Translations under genes and position numbers: made by a program
Assembly (NCBI GenBank): GCA_022818135.1
Contig: JAFMSR010000012.1
Location: forward strand, 25,612,931-25,676,930
DNA: 64,000 bases
Direction: 5' to 3'
DNA from: Saxidomus purpurata
Taxonomy: Eukaryota; Mollusca; Bivalvia; Venerida; Veneridae
Shown: positions 48,447 to 60,800 of the stretch, piece by piece
How the letters are laid out: every line of letters begins with the position of its first letter
Position numbering within the stretch: the stretch's first letter is position 1
Notes under the pieces: model-generated
What the model was told of the DNA's origin: nothing
The model's input: the letters and a program-made list of their open reading frames with translations, nothing else
The model's database searches: none

Positions 48447-50439
48447 ATCAGTCCACTCCGACATGGATACAATAGAATAAAGGCCTGAAACTATATCAGG
48501 ATAGACTCACTGCGAGTTTCTTACACTATAATCTACAGTTATATTACAGTACTGGTTACTACGAGGAAACGTGAAATGAAATAGAACTTTATCCAGGGTC
48601 CGTAAATTGTAATATATGGACCCTGCTTTATCCAAGCGCAGATCTGTGTCGATCAGAAGAAGAAAGAACAGTTTCATTTGGCATCCTTACATAGGTTTAT
48701 GGAATCACTCTCAGATTTTTGGTGAAAAAATGTTTAACCATATAGTGTAACATTTAAATGTATTGTGTAGATTTTCACTTACGTTGTTGATTCTAGTACA
48801 AAAATGTATTGACTTTTACGTTTTATGTTTTGATATATCTTTTTGGAGAATTTTGAATTTTTGACCAGAAACTTGACCAGAAACCAGAAAAGCTTTATTG
48901 AGTACATTGTGGTGGGAACAAAGAGGCACGGGTAGATAAGGAGCTTGCATCAAAATTAATCTGTTTTCAATAAATTTTCATTACTCTAAAAAAGAGACAC
49001 AGAGTAATGGCACCGTCTGTCTTTCAAGTGTAATCTGTCGTTTGTTTATTTAGATCTTGTATTGGTCATAACTTTCTTTCGAGTCTAATGTACATGAAAA
49101 TCGTAACTTGAAGGTGTGTCGTTTGCAATGATCTGGTTTTCAGCTGAAGGTCACGCTTTGGTGTCAAAGACACAGACTGTTTTCACAAACAAATTACCTG
49201 TTAACATGATTTAAATCTGTATAAACAGAATTGCAGAGAATCTTGGCAGATGTGTGAAATGTAACACCAAGGTCTCTAACCCAAGGTCAAGGTCACAATT
49301 GGTTACCAAAGTACAGATAATTTTTCCATTATAATTTTTACAATTACTGTTATGGATTTCAAGCAAACTACACAGGAATGTAGAGCCCTAGGGAGGGTGT
49401 AATACAGAGGAATTGAGACTGAGGTAACGGTCACACTTTGTATCAAAGTCACACTTTAGGGGCATATGTCAGTGACAGCTCTGATTTATATTTGTTACTT
49501 CAGTAGAATTCCGCTATTACGACCAGACCACCTTCCGTACTTTTGATAAATGGTCTTAATAGTGGTTTTGTCTCAATAGCTAGTCAACTTAATAGACCCA
49601 TCTGTCATGGATGATAATACGCTAGTGGCAGTCTAATCATACTTTTCTTTTGCTTTCTGTACAGTAAATAATTCTGTATGATAAACAAAATGAGAGAAAA
49701 TTAAAAAAAGATTTGCACATGCACATAAATTGATCAACCTGAAACGACTTCAAATTATCGTGTTAAATTAATGAAATTTTTTATTTTTCATTCTTGTGCA
49801 GTAGAGGATATATTGATTTACTCGCAAAGTAATTGCCCGTGTGCAGATCGTCGTAACAACTGACTCAAATGTGTACAAACATAATGTACATGTCATGCAA
49901 ATTATTCTGCAGTTTAGTCCATAATTTCTCAAGTTAACAATCTGGATTCTCAATCAAATGATGCTCTCTCAATTTATTAATTCTCAACTGTCTTTTACAC
50001 GTATACTTAAATCTCTCTTTTTCATGCTTATTTTTATATACAAGTTTAGTGTACAAGTGCATAATGATAAAGTATTTAATGAATTCAAACAAAGATTCTA
50101 TTTGTATGTGAAACATTTTATTAAAGTTTATTCATGTTTACAAAATATTCTTGTGCTTTTTCCACCATGAAGAATATTCAAAAGTGAATTGCATATGCTC
50201 ATTATACTGGTTGCTTTAAAAAAATGCTGTAAATTTAGAATGAAATTTTAGCTAATGAGTCACTTCATTGCAAATTTTTCAAGAGTCATGTTGACCTGAC
50301 AAATTCCCCCAATCCCATCGAGGCAAAGTTTTTGTGTGAAAGGTGGCCATATAAAAAGGGCCTGAATTAATTGAAAAATCATTAAAGTCTCATCATTAAC
50401 CCCTGAAGGAGGGTGATGGACCTTAAACCCATAAGATAA
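48447..50439. other. intergenic, nothing recognised beyond decayed repeats
   Basis: No exons. 49160-49470 has phrases such as 'caaggtcacaattgg' and 'gaggtaacggtcacactttg', typical of dispersed bivalve repeats. 49500-49600 resembles part of the MITE at 25826 ('ccgctattacgaccagacca', 'tggtcttaatagtgg'). Confidence 0.4.
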
Positions 50440-51190
50440 CATTAAAAATCTTTGAAACAGAACATACTGGTAACATGTGCATCTTCTTAGCTAGTGAAGA
50501 GTCCCCTGAAGATTTGAATTCCAGCCACCGTGGCACAGTGGTAGCGCATTTGCCTCTGGATTAAAGGACCCCGGGCTCAATCCCTACCATGGCCATGTCG
50601 GTAGTGTCCTTAGGCAAGACACAAATAATTCCACATTGCCTCTCTCTCTTCAAGGTTTTTTCTAACTGGAATGAGTCTCGAGAGCGATTAATATAAATTG
50701 TAAATAAATTAGTATTTAACTAATTCCAGCCAGAATTTGCTGAGAAAAAGTCTGGACACGAAGGCATACAAAAAGTAATCAAAGGTCAGTAACACTGTGA
50801 AAAATAATTGGACTGGAACATGCTGATAATATGTGCATCTCTCGATAGTGAAGCAGTCTATGAAATTTACTGAATTCAAGTCTGTGGTTCCTCAGAAATA
50901 GCCCTGACAAGAATTCAATATTATACTGTATGTACATAATGTCAAAAGGGCTATAATTTAGTGTAAAAAATCATCGAATCAGAACAAGGTTGTAATTATT
51001 ATGTATATCTAGCTTACCATCAAGCTTTGTTGAATTTCAGTCTTTGGTTGCTGAGAAATAGAGTGGACACAAAGGTATAGGAAAAAGTAATCAAAGGGCA
51101 ATAACTCTAAAAATAATTGAACTGGAATGTGCTGATAATATGTACATTACCGCGGTGAATTAAAGTCTGTGGTTTCCGAGAAATAAGCGG
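50440..51190. repeat. tandem repeat block interrupted by a SINE
   Basis: About four diverged units share 'actggaacatgctgataata', 'tgtgcatc', 'tgaattcaagtctgtggttc' and 'gagaaatag', plus 'aaagtaatcaaagg'. The first unit is split by the SINE at 50528-50721. Non-coding. Confidence 0.6.
50528..50721 (+). mobile_element. tRNA-derived SINE with 11-bp target-site duplication
   Basis: The head 'ccgtggcacagtggtagcgc' with B-box-like 'ccgggctcaatccc' is followed by the core 'tccttaggcaagacac' and a body 'gagtctcgagagcgattaat'. The tail is aaataaattagtattta. Exact direct repeats AATTCCAGCCA at 50517-50527 and 50722-50732 fix both ends at 194 bp. The tail is almost the same as that of the SINE at 11907-12099. 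Confidence 0.88.
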
Positions 51191-51659
51191 GCTGGGGAAA
51201 GGGGCCACTTTTGGGAATAGGGAGGGGATCCCTGCGACTGACGCGCGAAAATTTTACTTCCAACGGCAACTGGTGATTTTCTAGCTATACTTCTGGGGCC
51301 TTTGAAAGACAGTGTGTATACCTTTGAAGCAAGTTTTGTGTATTTTAAAATGTAGTCCTGTGTTTCTTAATTTATTATAACCCAGACAATAATGTGTGAT
51401 GGATACATGGACAGAGGTCATTACCATATATCCCTAGCTGAGGTATACACAAGAGAGTTTTTCCTTACTTCTGAAATAAAATTTCCACATCTGGTTTCAC
51501 TTTGATTAAATAACAAGAGCTGTTTACAAGACAGCGTGCTTGACTATACTCGGTACTTGCCAATAAAACAAAACTTTTATGTAAATAGCAAAACAAAATT
51601 CTGTTGACTATCCAAGTATAAAGTAGAAAACTGTTATAATAATAAAACAGTCCAAAGTT

Positions 51660-52255
51660 CTCTAAAGTGTATTAATTGTTTGATACCCCTGAACACTATT
51701 GCTAAATATTTCAAATAACTCCTCTAAGTGGTTACTGAAGTAAGTGCATGGTAGTACCTTGCCCATAAAACTTTAACCAAACTGTCTAAGTTCAACAGGG
51801 CCATAATTTGTATTAAATTCAGTCAGGAGTTATCTAACTGAATTGTTTGATACCCCTGAACACTATTGATTGGTTTCAAATCAATCCTATAAATGGTTAC
51901 TGAACTATCTGCATGGTAGTACCTTGCCCATAAAACTTTAACCAAACTTTCCAGGTTCAACAAGGGATAATTTAGAATAAATTCAGTCAAGACTATATTG
52001 AAGTTTTAAATCAATCCCTTGAGTGGTTACTGAGATATGTGCATGATAGTACCTTGCATGTAAAACTTTAACCAAATTGTCCCAAGTCAAACAAGTACCA
52101 TAATTTGTATCAAATTCTTATAAGAGTTAAATTACATGTACTTGACTGTCTGGCACCCCTGAAGACATTAATGAAGTTTCAAATCAATATCATAAGTGGT
52201 TACTGAGATATGTCCACGACAGTACCTTGCATGCAAAACTTTAACCAAAACTGCA
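51660..52255. repeat. tandem repeat of about 165-175 bp, four units
   Basis: Units share 'gatacccctgaacactattg', 'tttcaaatcaatcc', 'agtggttactga', 'gcatggtagtaccttgccca', 'taaaactttaaccaaact' and 'ccataatttgta'. Dispersed bivalve-type repeat, non-coding. Confidence 0.75.
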
Positions 52256-52680
52256 ACGCTGAAACACAAGTGACTGTAATAGCTCTACATCTTCTTCGAA
52301 TAGTCTAGCTAAAAATGAAGAGGATAGGGCTTCAGTATTGGTCATTCCTAGGAACAATGGTTACGTAAACTGACAAACAGTGAATGACTGAAATATGGTT
52401 GAATCTGAAGTAAAACACTGACAAACAAACACATAGTCATAAAAAGCTCAACTTCTGATTTTACAAAAAGACTTATATTTACTCATTTAACAACCAGATG
52501 TAGAGGGGGGATGGGGGGGGGAGCTTTTCTTTGAAGCTGACACCTTCATACATTGCAAAACAAAACACTTTTGTATACTGAATAGTTTATTATGCTGAAA
52601 GATCATGAAACTTACACCTGACATGTTACACTTCAAAGTGATCCAGCATCTACATTATTTATATGTATTGTATATATACT

Positions 52681-53624
52681 AGGGATGGCAACCAGTAGGG
52701 TTTCAAAATCGGACAGAAATGGTTATAGATGATCGAAAATAATCAGACAGCTGCTTTTGATCAATCTTCGATTATATAATCGAAATTTTTCTACAAAGGT
52801 AGTTAAGTACATACTATATTGGAACAACTTTAATAAACTTTTTTGATGAAATTTATACTAAAACAGGTCAATAACAGTCAACACTGAAAAATATTTTCTA
52901 TCCCTTGTAGGCACTCAAAATAGCAGACGCCATTTTTGTAGTCAGAGTGACCTCCCTAGTGAGCTGTTTAAACAACAGCAAGAAAAAGAGGCCCCAAGAA
53001 GAGAAAGTACTGACAATCTATTTTTGAAATTGGTTTTCGATCATGGGTGACTTGGCTAGTGAACTGAATTTCAAATCTTCTCCATCATCGTTTAAACTCT
53101 AGCAACGATTGCCCAGTTAACAAGTTACTCGATCAAACGGCCAAGTACTCGGTTAGCAAAACATTAATCGAGTACTTGGAATTAAAAAAAATCACACAAA
53201 TCACCTTATACATAAAGTCATATATCATCGCTATTTGATTCCAATCTTAACTTACAGAGGTACAATTCATCAAAGATGATATATGGTTTTAGTTTTGATA
53301 ATGTGTATGATAGCAATTACACTGTGTCTCCTTGTCGTTTGTTCCTAATAGAATATATATAGAATCAAGTGGTCATTTAAAGTCTCTTTTCAAAATATCT
53401 CGGGTAATCTGTACACTTGTCAGTATTATGAGTCAAATTTGAAATACATTGTATGCCTCAATCACAATTGTATACCTGAAAGTATTTCAAATGGTTCAAA
53501 ACAAAGTCAAAGATAGTCCATTGATCCATTATATGTCAATCATGTGAATGATCGTTTTCCAAGTACTCGATTGAAAGAAGGACCGAGTACTAGAGTATCA
53601 AATTTGGTACTCTTTGCCATCCCT
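52681..53624. mobile_element. hAT-like non-autonomous element with AGGGATGGCAA ends
   Basis: AGGGATGGCAA at the left end is inverted at the right end (TTGCCATCCCT). The interior has several 'gagtactnga' and 'tcgattatataatcga' motifs on both strands, typical of subterminal repeats. The ten bases just outside each end match at nine of ten positions (tatatatact at 52671-52680, tatagatact at 53625-53634), a possible target duplication, though hAT normally gives 8 bp. No transposase frame is left. Confidence 0.6.
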
Positions 53625-53874
53625 TATAGATACTGGGAGTGAAATCAATATTAAATACCAGAAACAATGGAAAAATACAAACAACAGAGAAGAAAGATTT
53701 CAAACAGTCCTCTCTAATATACAGTTTGCAACAGCAATCTATCTTTCACTTGTTACCATGTCACAATTCATGACAGCATTTACTCACAAAACCACACTAC
53801 ATAATTATTTACTGTGTCTTGGAAATCTGTCTGTTACCTTGCATCATAGTTACAGTTTCTGACAACAAACAGCA

Positions 53875-54475
53875 ACCAGTACATCCAAGTTACATTACTC
53901 TCATTCAACTTGCTCTCATTCAAGTTACAGTTTATGACAGCGACCTGTACATTACTTGTATCCAAGTTACAGTTTATGCCAGCAATATGTATGCTACTCG
54001 CATTCAAATTATTATTGTTTATGACAGCAACCTATATATTACTTTTATCCAAGATACAGTTCATCACAGCAATATGTACATTACTCATATCAGTCAAGTT
54101 ACAGTTTATGACAGCAAGTTGCATGTTACTTGCATTTAAGATACAGTTTAGGACAGCAACCTGTGCATTACTTGTATTCAAGTTACAGTTTATGACAGCA
54201 ATATGTACGCTACTCGCATTCAAGTTATAGTTTAAGACAGCAACCTATATATCACTCATATCCAAGTTACAGTTTATGACAGCAAGTTGTATGTTACTCG
54301 CATTTAAGTTACTATTTAGGACAGCAACCTGTATTTCACTTGCATCTTAGTTACAGTTTATGACAGCAACATGTATGTTACTCATATCCAAGTTACAGTA
54401 TGTTACTCGCATTCAAGTTACAGTTTATGACAGCAATCTGTACGTCACTTGCATCCTAGTTGCAGTTTATGCCTA
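53875..54475. repeat. about 51-bp minisatellite
   Basis: About a dozen half-units of 'aagttacagtttatgacagcaa' alternate with 'cctgtacattacttgtat..' or 'tatgtatgctactcgcatt..'. The unit is mostly 51 bp, so reading frames stay open on both strands and give 17-residue protein-like repeats. It lies about 400 bp beyond the stop codon of the minus-strand gene at 54872-63916, possibly in its 3' UTR. Confidence 0.8.
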
Positions 54476-54871
54476 CTATCAGTTGCACTTCTAAGACACA
54501 ACATCTAAAGTCATTGTCAAGTTGTATAGATAGTGTGTTAATTTCAACACTACATGCAAGTACAATTTCTTTTTTTCCAAAATAACAATATTTGAGTATA
54601 GTATGGTTCCTTCTTTATTGATGTTAACATGATTATATTACTGTCATAATGAAGGTGTCAAGGTCATGATTAGACATGTGACCACTTACACTCACACATA
54701 CTAAAAGCTGACAAAATAAAATCCAAAACATCCCAATACTGGTAAACATTAAAATCAAAAGCATTAATAACATACATGTGGTAAGAATAAAGTTTTCTAT
54801 TTTCACATAGAAACAGACAATTAGTAAGTCTTTTCACCCAGACCATAATGGTCTCTATTAATCCTGAACAT

Positions 54872-57800
54872 CTAACTTTTCTTTGCATTTCTTTGTTTTT
54901 TAACAAGATGGTGTAGCTCCTCGTAAAAGTCAAGCTCGCGTTTGTAAACCTGGTTGAAATGATAGACAAGCTTGAGGAAGCCGTCGGTGATCGTCTTATT
55001 GTATATGTAGTCCGCTAGAAGCTTGATGTATGGCTGGATGCTGGCCTTACTGTCCCCTCTCCACATGCTCAGCTTCACCTTCATTGTTCGGCAATCATTC
55101 TCACAGTCATCATCAGTCTTGTAGAAGTCCTTATGGTCTGAAATGTACAAGTAAACAATGGCCTGAAAAATACAAGTAAACCATGGTCTGAAATATACAA
55201 GTAGAACATGGTCTGAAATATACAAGTAAACCATGGTCTGAAATGTACAAGTTAAACATGGTCTGAAATATACAAGTAAACAATGGTCTTAAATGTACAA
55301 GTAAACCATGGTCTTAAATGTACAAGTAAAACATGGTCTGAAATATACAAGTAAACCATGGTCTAAAATGTACAAGTAAAACATGGTGTGAACTATACAA
55401 GTAAACAATGGTCTGAAATATACAAGTCAATTATGGTCTGAAATGTACAAGTTAAACATGATCTGAAATATACAAGTAAACAATGGTCTGAAATGTACAA
55501 GTAAAACATGGTCTGAAATGTACAAGTAAAACATGGTGTGAAATATACAAGTAAACAATGGTCTGAAATGTACAAGTAAAACATGGTCTGAAATGTACAA
55601 GTAAACCATGGGTAGACCATGGTCTGAATGTACAAGTAAACCAGTCTAGACTCTCCCTAAATACATATTTAAGCAGCCAAAGAGATATAAAGTCAGGATA
55701 TTTGTCTATCCTATTACAAAGTGTTCTGTCACAAAAATCTTTTTCATATTAAAAATGTCTTTTCATGATGCAGTTTCCCCAAGAGTAGGACTGTTTCCAT
55801 TCTTGAACCTACTTACCAACATGGTACCTTCCCTTGTGCTGTAGCCTCAACTTTGCAGTTGTTGATGCTACTTATAAACCAACATTAGTGCTACTTCTAC
55901 TTCAAAATATGGTTCTATTTTTCTGTTACAGTTACTTACCAATTGTCTCATTACACACACAAACAGCCATTGAGAAAGGGATGTTGAGTTTCACAGGGAG
56001 ACCGGCATTTTTGTGAAGGTAATTAACGACACACTGAAACACAAACTTCTTTTTCTTGCCATGGTAGTAACAGTCATCCGACCATTCCGCCGGACACAGT
56101 CGCTTCAACGATGCTCTCTTCCTTTTCGGCTGGAAAAAAGCAAAACCGTAACATGATACATACATCTAGTAACAAGAAGGATGACCAAATATAGCCAAAC
56201 CTGTGAACAAAAACCACGGTTTAGGAAGCTACAAAATGTGGTCTTTGTTTACCAGTGGTCTTTATGCACAGGTGTGTTCTACTACAGAGGAATAAAGCAC
56301 TGTGATCTCCATTATGGTCTTTAAAACAGGTTTAACTACATTGTATATAGTTTTCGTTCATAATCCTTTAATATTGTCACTTATTGTTCACAGAGGTGAT
56401 GCTTAATACTAAGTTACCAAATGAATTGAAACGATGTACATTATGATCAAACTGCTTACGTTAATCGCTAATCAAAGTTCCCTAAAGGCAAAAATGACCT
56501 GTCTCGACAAAAGAATTAAGCCTGTCTGCACAAAAGGACAGAATAAAGATGTCTGTCAACCAAATTGGAATTTGAAACTGTACAAATTCATCTACTCCTA
56601 AAAATGCACTGTAACATCTGATTTAGGCAGTAGATTTTTCAACACAGCACATCAGGTCTACCTACATTGCAAACAGAGATTGCAAACCATAGTCTTATTC
56701 ATGACAAAATATGAAGCAGCTATCTTGAAATTCATCCAACCTAGACAGTTCTGAGTTCCACTGCAGCTCCTGAGTACTACTGGGATGTCATATTTTGAAC
56801 ACATGGCATTCTTGCAACTGATTTTGGAAAAAAATTCTTTTCTCTAAAGATACTGAAATTGTTTCAAATTTACTTGGATTTTGACAATATCTCAAAACAG
56901 TTTTGGTTGAGGTTTGCATAAGATCCTTTTCTATCAGATAATTTCAAAATACCAATGGTTTTAGAGGGGAAGATAGTAAGTTTTCTGGATGCAAGTCATG
57001 TCCTGCGGCAATAGTGTTTCTTTTACAAATCAATCTTGGTTGAGGTTGACCCAGATACATTACTACCAAAATGATACTGAAATTCAGCAAGCGGACAAGA
57101 AGACTTTTAAAATTTAGCCTTTTCACTGCTATATTAACCAAAGTGAAGCATTGGATGCAATTCTTCACAGTTTTTGACAGTAGACACTTACGCAAAGTTA
57201 CATCAACTTACATCAAGTGGTTTCGAATGGTTTATGAAGAACATAGTGGATGGATACAAGATGAAGGACACTGGGCTGTCACAAATATGTTCTGGTGAGC
57301 AAGTAGACAGAAGTAATAGACATGAGCAAAATGTGATGGGATAATGGTACATAGAATACTACCGTAGTGTCCAATTCCACCGACGACAAACTAGAGCTAG
57401 TCTGGTAGCTTCCGCTAAGATAGCTGCTACTAGCTGCTCCTGCCCCAGCCTGTACCGTAGATGTATCAGCAGTCGCACCCGAAAAACTAGCCATTGATAG
57501 CGTTGATGTGGCGCCGCCTGGTCTGACAATCGTTACAGGCAGGCTTGCCTGGTACAAGTATGCTGAAAAATCAGATTTTGATTATGAAAACTATATACTG
57601 TAAAAGTCTTTATGTTCATTAGCTGTTAATCTTGTGATTTTCCAATTTTCTATTTATTCGCAAGTTTTTAAATTCATGTGCCAGAATGATTTTATGTGTA
57701 ATTATTGTTTGTTTACTATTTTAACAAGTCTGATGAATCCACAAAATGCTTCATTTGCGAAAACAAGAATTTTGCAAAACAATTTTTACAGTACAATGTA

Positions 57801-60800
57801 TATATAAATCAATTCTTTCTGGAAAATATAGATACAGAGAAAGCATGTAAATTTCTGGTCGTAAAACTTTTAAATCTTTATCACAATTGCATACTTGAAT
57901 TCATGAATTTGATTTTTTTTTTACAGAAAATTGTAATGTCAAACTGTTTTTCATTGGGATCTTGAGTCCATCGATCAGCCAATCCACAAAATCAATGAAA
58001 ACAGTTGCCCCATAAAAATGACTCTTATCACAGTATTTAAAACGACATCAAATATCACTATGTAATATGTCTAAAATGGTTATCCATAATGAAGGAGTGT
58101 AATGTAATTTGATAAATTCTATTGTGTTATTACAAACTGTATCCAAACTAGAACTATTACTGAAGGTGACGAATACCCTCCGAACACCGAACTGACACAG
58201 TATATAAAATGTATCATAATAATGTAAGATTTGATGCTTTAATTATTGGACCATGCACAACTAGGCATGGTACTTATTACTTAAATCTGTGAAGTATCAT
58301 TACATTCTGACCAGGGGTTTTGGAGATTAAGAGCGCACAAGAATTTCCTATCTCAAGTCCCTGTGACCTTGACCTTTGACATAAGGACCCGATAAGATGG
58401 ACAATGTGCAACTATGCATAGTACTTATCACTTCTGTGAAGTATCATTAAATTCTGACTGGTTTTGGACACTAAGCGTCAACAAGATTTTTCTATCTCGA
58501 GCCCCTGTGACCTTGACCTTTGACCTTGTGACCTGGACCATGCACACCTAGGCATGGTACTCATTACTTCTGTACACCATGATTAAATTCTGATTAGGGG
58601 TTTTGGAGATTTAGTGTCCACAAGATCCTGTCTACAGAAGGACAGACAAACATGCTGAATCCAGTATAATAAGTTTATGACTGAAAGACTTACAAAGACT
58701 ATAGACTCCTACCATTATGAAACAAATTTAATGAACCTGTTTTACTCTTGTATAAGGAAAGGCCAAAACAAAATTGGACTTAAATAGTTATTTTTTACTT
58801 CCAGCTTGCCTCTGCAGTGTCTGGGAAAATTTGCCTTGAATAGCCAACACTAGCCAATCAATAGCCAATAACCTACACACCACTTCTCTTATCTCCTAAA
58901 ACTTTTGTGCAACTGAGCAGAATGACAATTTAAGTCAATCAGTAGAAACTCAATATCTCGTTATTGTATCTTAAGTTTTCTAAACCTCAACCAATAACTT
59001 GACTATTACTCTACTTACGCTTCTCTTTCCGGGGGACATAAGACGTGCACTGCCCTGGAAGCTTATGACCAATGTCAAATACATCCATCAAGTTTGCATC
59101 CACAGAGTTAAAATAGAAGACAAACTTGAAAAGGCTGTGCCACACCTCCGACTTGTCGTATTTCTCCAGCTGGGTGATTAGGGGCTTCATTATTGTCTGA
59201 CATTCTAGCGGCCATCTCTCTATCTTCTCCTTACACTGGTCAAATCCTTTCACCATGTAATCCTCCACAACAAAATACAAACGGGCCTCTACAATGAATA
59301 AAATACCGATGAATCTCTTTCTCATGTGGATCACCTTAAGCACACATTTTCCTTTCTCCGTCACTACTAATACATTCAGAACAGCCAAATTTCTTCTGAA
59401 GAAAAAAAAACATATCAAGCAAACATTTTTTTTTCTTAAGGTTTACCAACCATTTGAGTAGTCTTTCAATTTTGCAGTGATGGGCAGTTTGCTTGACCAC
59501 CATTCCTCAGACAGAACAATATTAGACTCCCATTCGCTATAAGTTCAGCAAAGTCTGATCATGATCTGCACTATTCGCTAGTCAATCAGTAACATTTCAG
59601 AAAGCTACTATTAGGGGTCTTGGCAGTTTCACCTCAGGAGAAATCCTAGGGTCAATCTAAACTCTTCAAACAACAAATAGTAAAGGTACGGTCTGATTTT
59701 AAAAGCGTACAAGTCCATTTTTGAAATCTAGTAGGGTGAAGTTTAATCATTTCAGAAAGTATGTACCTGGTCTGGGTTTGTCACAAGTACAGATCAGTCT
59801 ACTGAATCTACTTCCAAGCTTCTTCGCCAACCTGATGTGCGTGTAGCACTGTGTCAAAGTATACTGGTATGTCGATACCCATCTGCGATCATGTACCAAG
59901 CATTTAGTAGGACACGGATCAGCAGCTCCATCATTCAGATCAATGGGATTAACCACAGTTGAGGACTCAGCCATTTCATAGACTGAGCTCATAGAGCTAG
60001 ATGAAGAACTTACTCCTGATAAGTTGGCTTGTGCCTGCAAGAGAAGAAAGTATACTTACTCAGTGTCACAATTTCTGTAACACTGGCTAAGATCAATAAC
60101 ATTTTCCTTCAATCTTTCAAGTACTTTCATTTTCTTTTTTCAATTTCCAGAGCTTATGGTTTAAAAACTTTACTCTGAAACCAGTCTAACCTCTCTGGCT
60201 TTTGATTGGTTTAAACTGGGCCTGATTTCAAATGTGACTAATCAGAAGCCAGAAATTTAAGACTGGTTTAGATTTATGCTTTATGAACATAGACCCTTAC
60301 ATCACCATATTTTTGGTAACTACCGGTGCGCAATTTGGGTAACTAGGCAACTCAGGTAAATAGTGGCTCTTACAGACCTAAAGAACAAAACAGTGCTCTT
60401 TTGGTGTCTCCAATGATGCTTATACACAGGATGCAAGTTTAGTAAATTTGAGAGAGATTTATCAAAACGTTACGTCCTTGCCTTATATTTAGGAGCTGAC
60501 TGCCCTAGGCTTTGTTACTTGTATCAGCCTTAATCAATCATTTTCAGGTTCAATTCGTACAAAAACTGCCTACTTTCTCACATTAAAGAGTCAAATCTGA
60601 ACTAGGTCTTGAACACATGACCCTCAATCAAGGAGAATTTACAAGTCAGCTGTGGTCAGACTGTAGCACCCTGGAGAAGAAGTTGTATAGCAGGATGGAG
60701 AAGCTCAAAAAGACAGCTTCTTTCATTAGCTGTAACCAAGGTGACGGTGTAGACTGTGAACGCAGAGAGAGAGGGTCAAGTCAACTACATGTTTCAAGTT

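Noticed and set aside
55393..55635. Open frames with repeating YLYISDH-type residues
   Set aside because: Translation of the 25-bp acceptor minisatellite in an intron.
59289..59397. An upstream acceptor (tttcttcag at about 59397) as the start of the 59.0-kb exon
   Set aside because: Joining it to the preceding donor at 59767 gives a frame that stops within a few codons; the acceptor at 59288 keeps the frame and matches the intron position in the second module.
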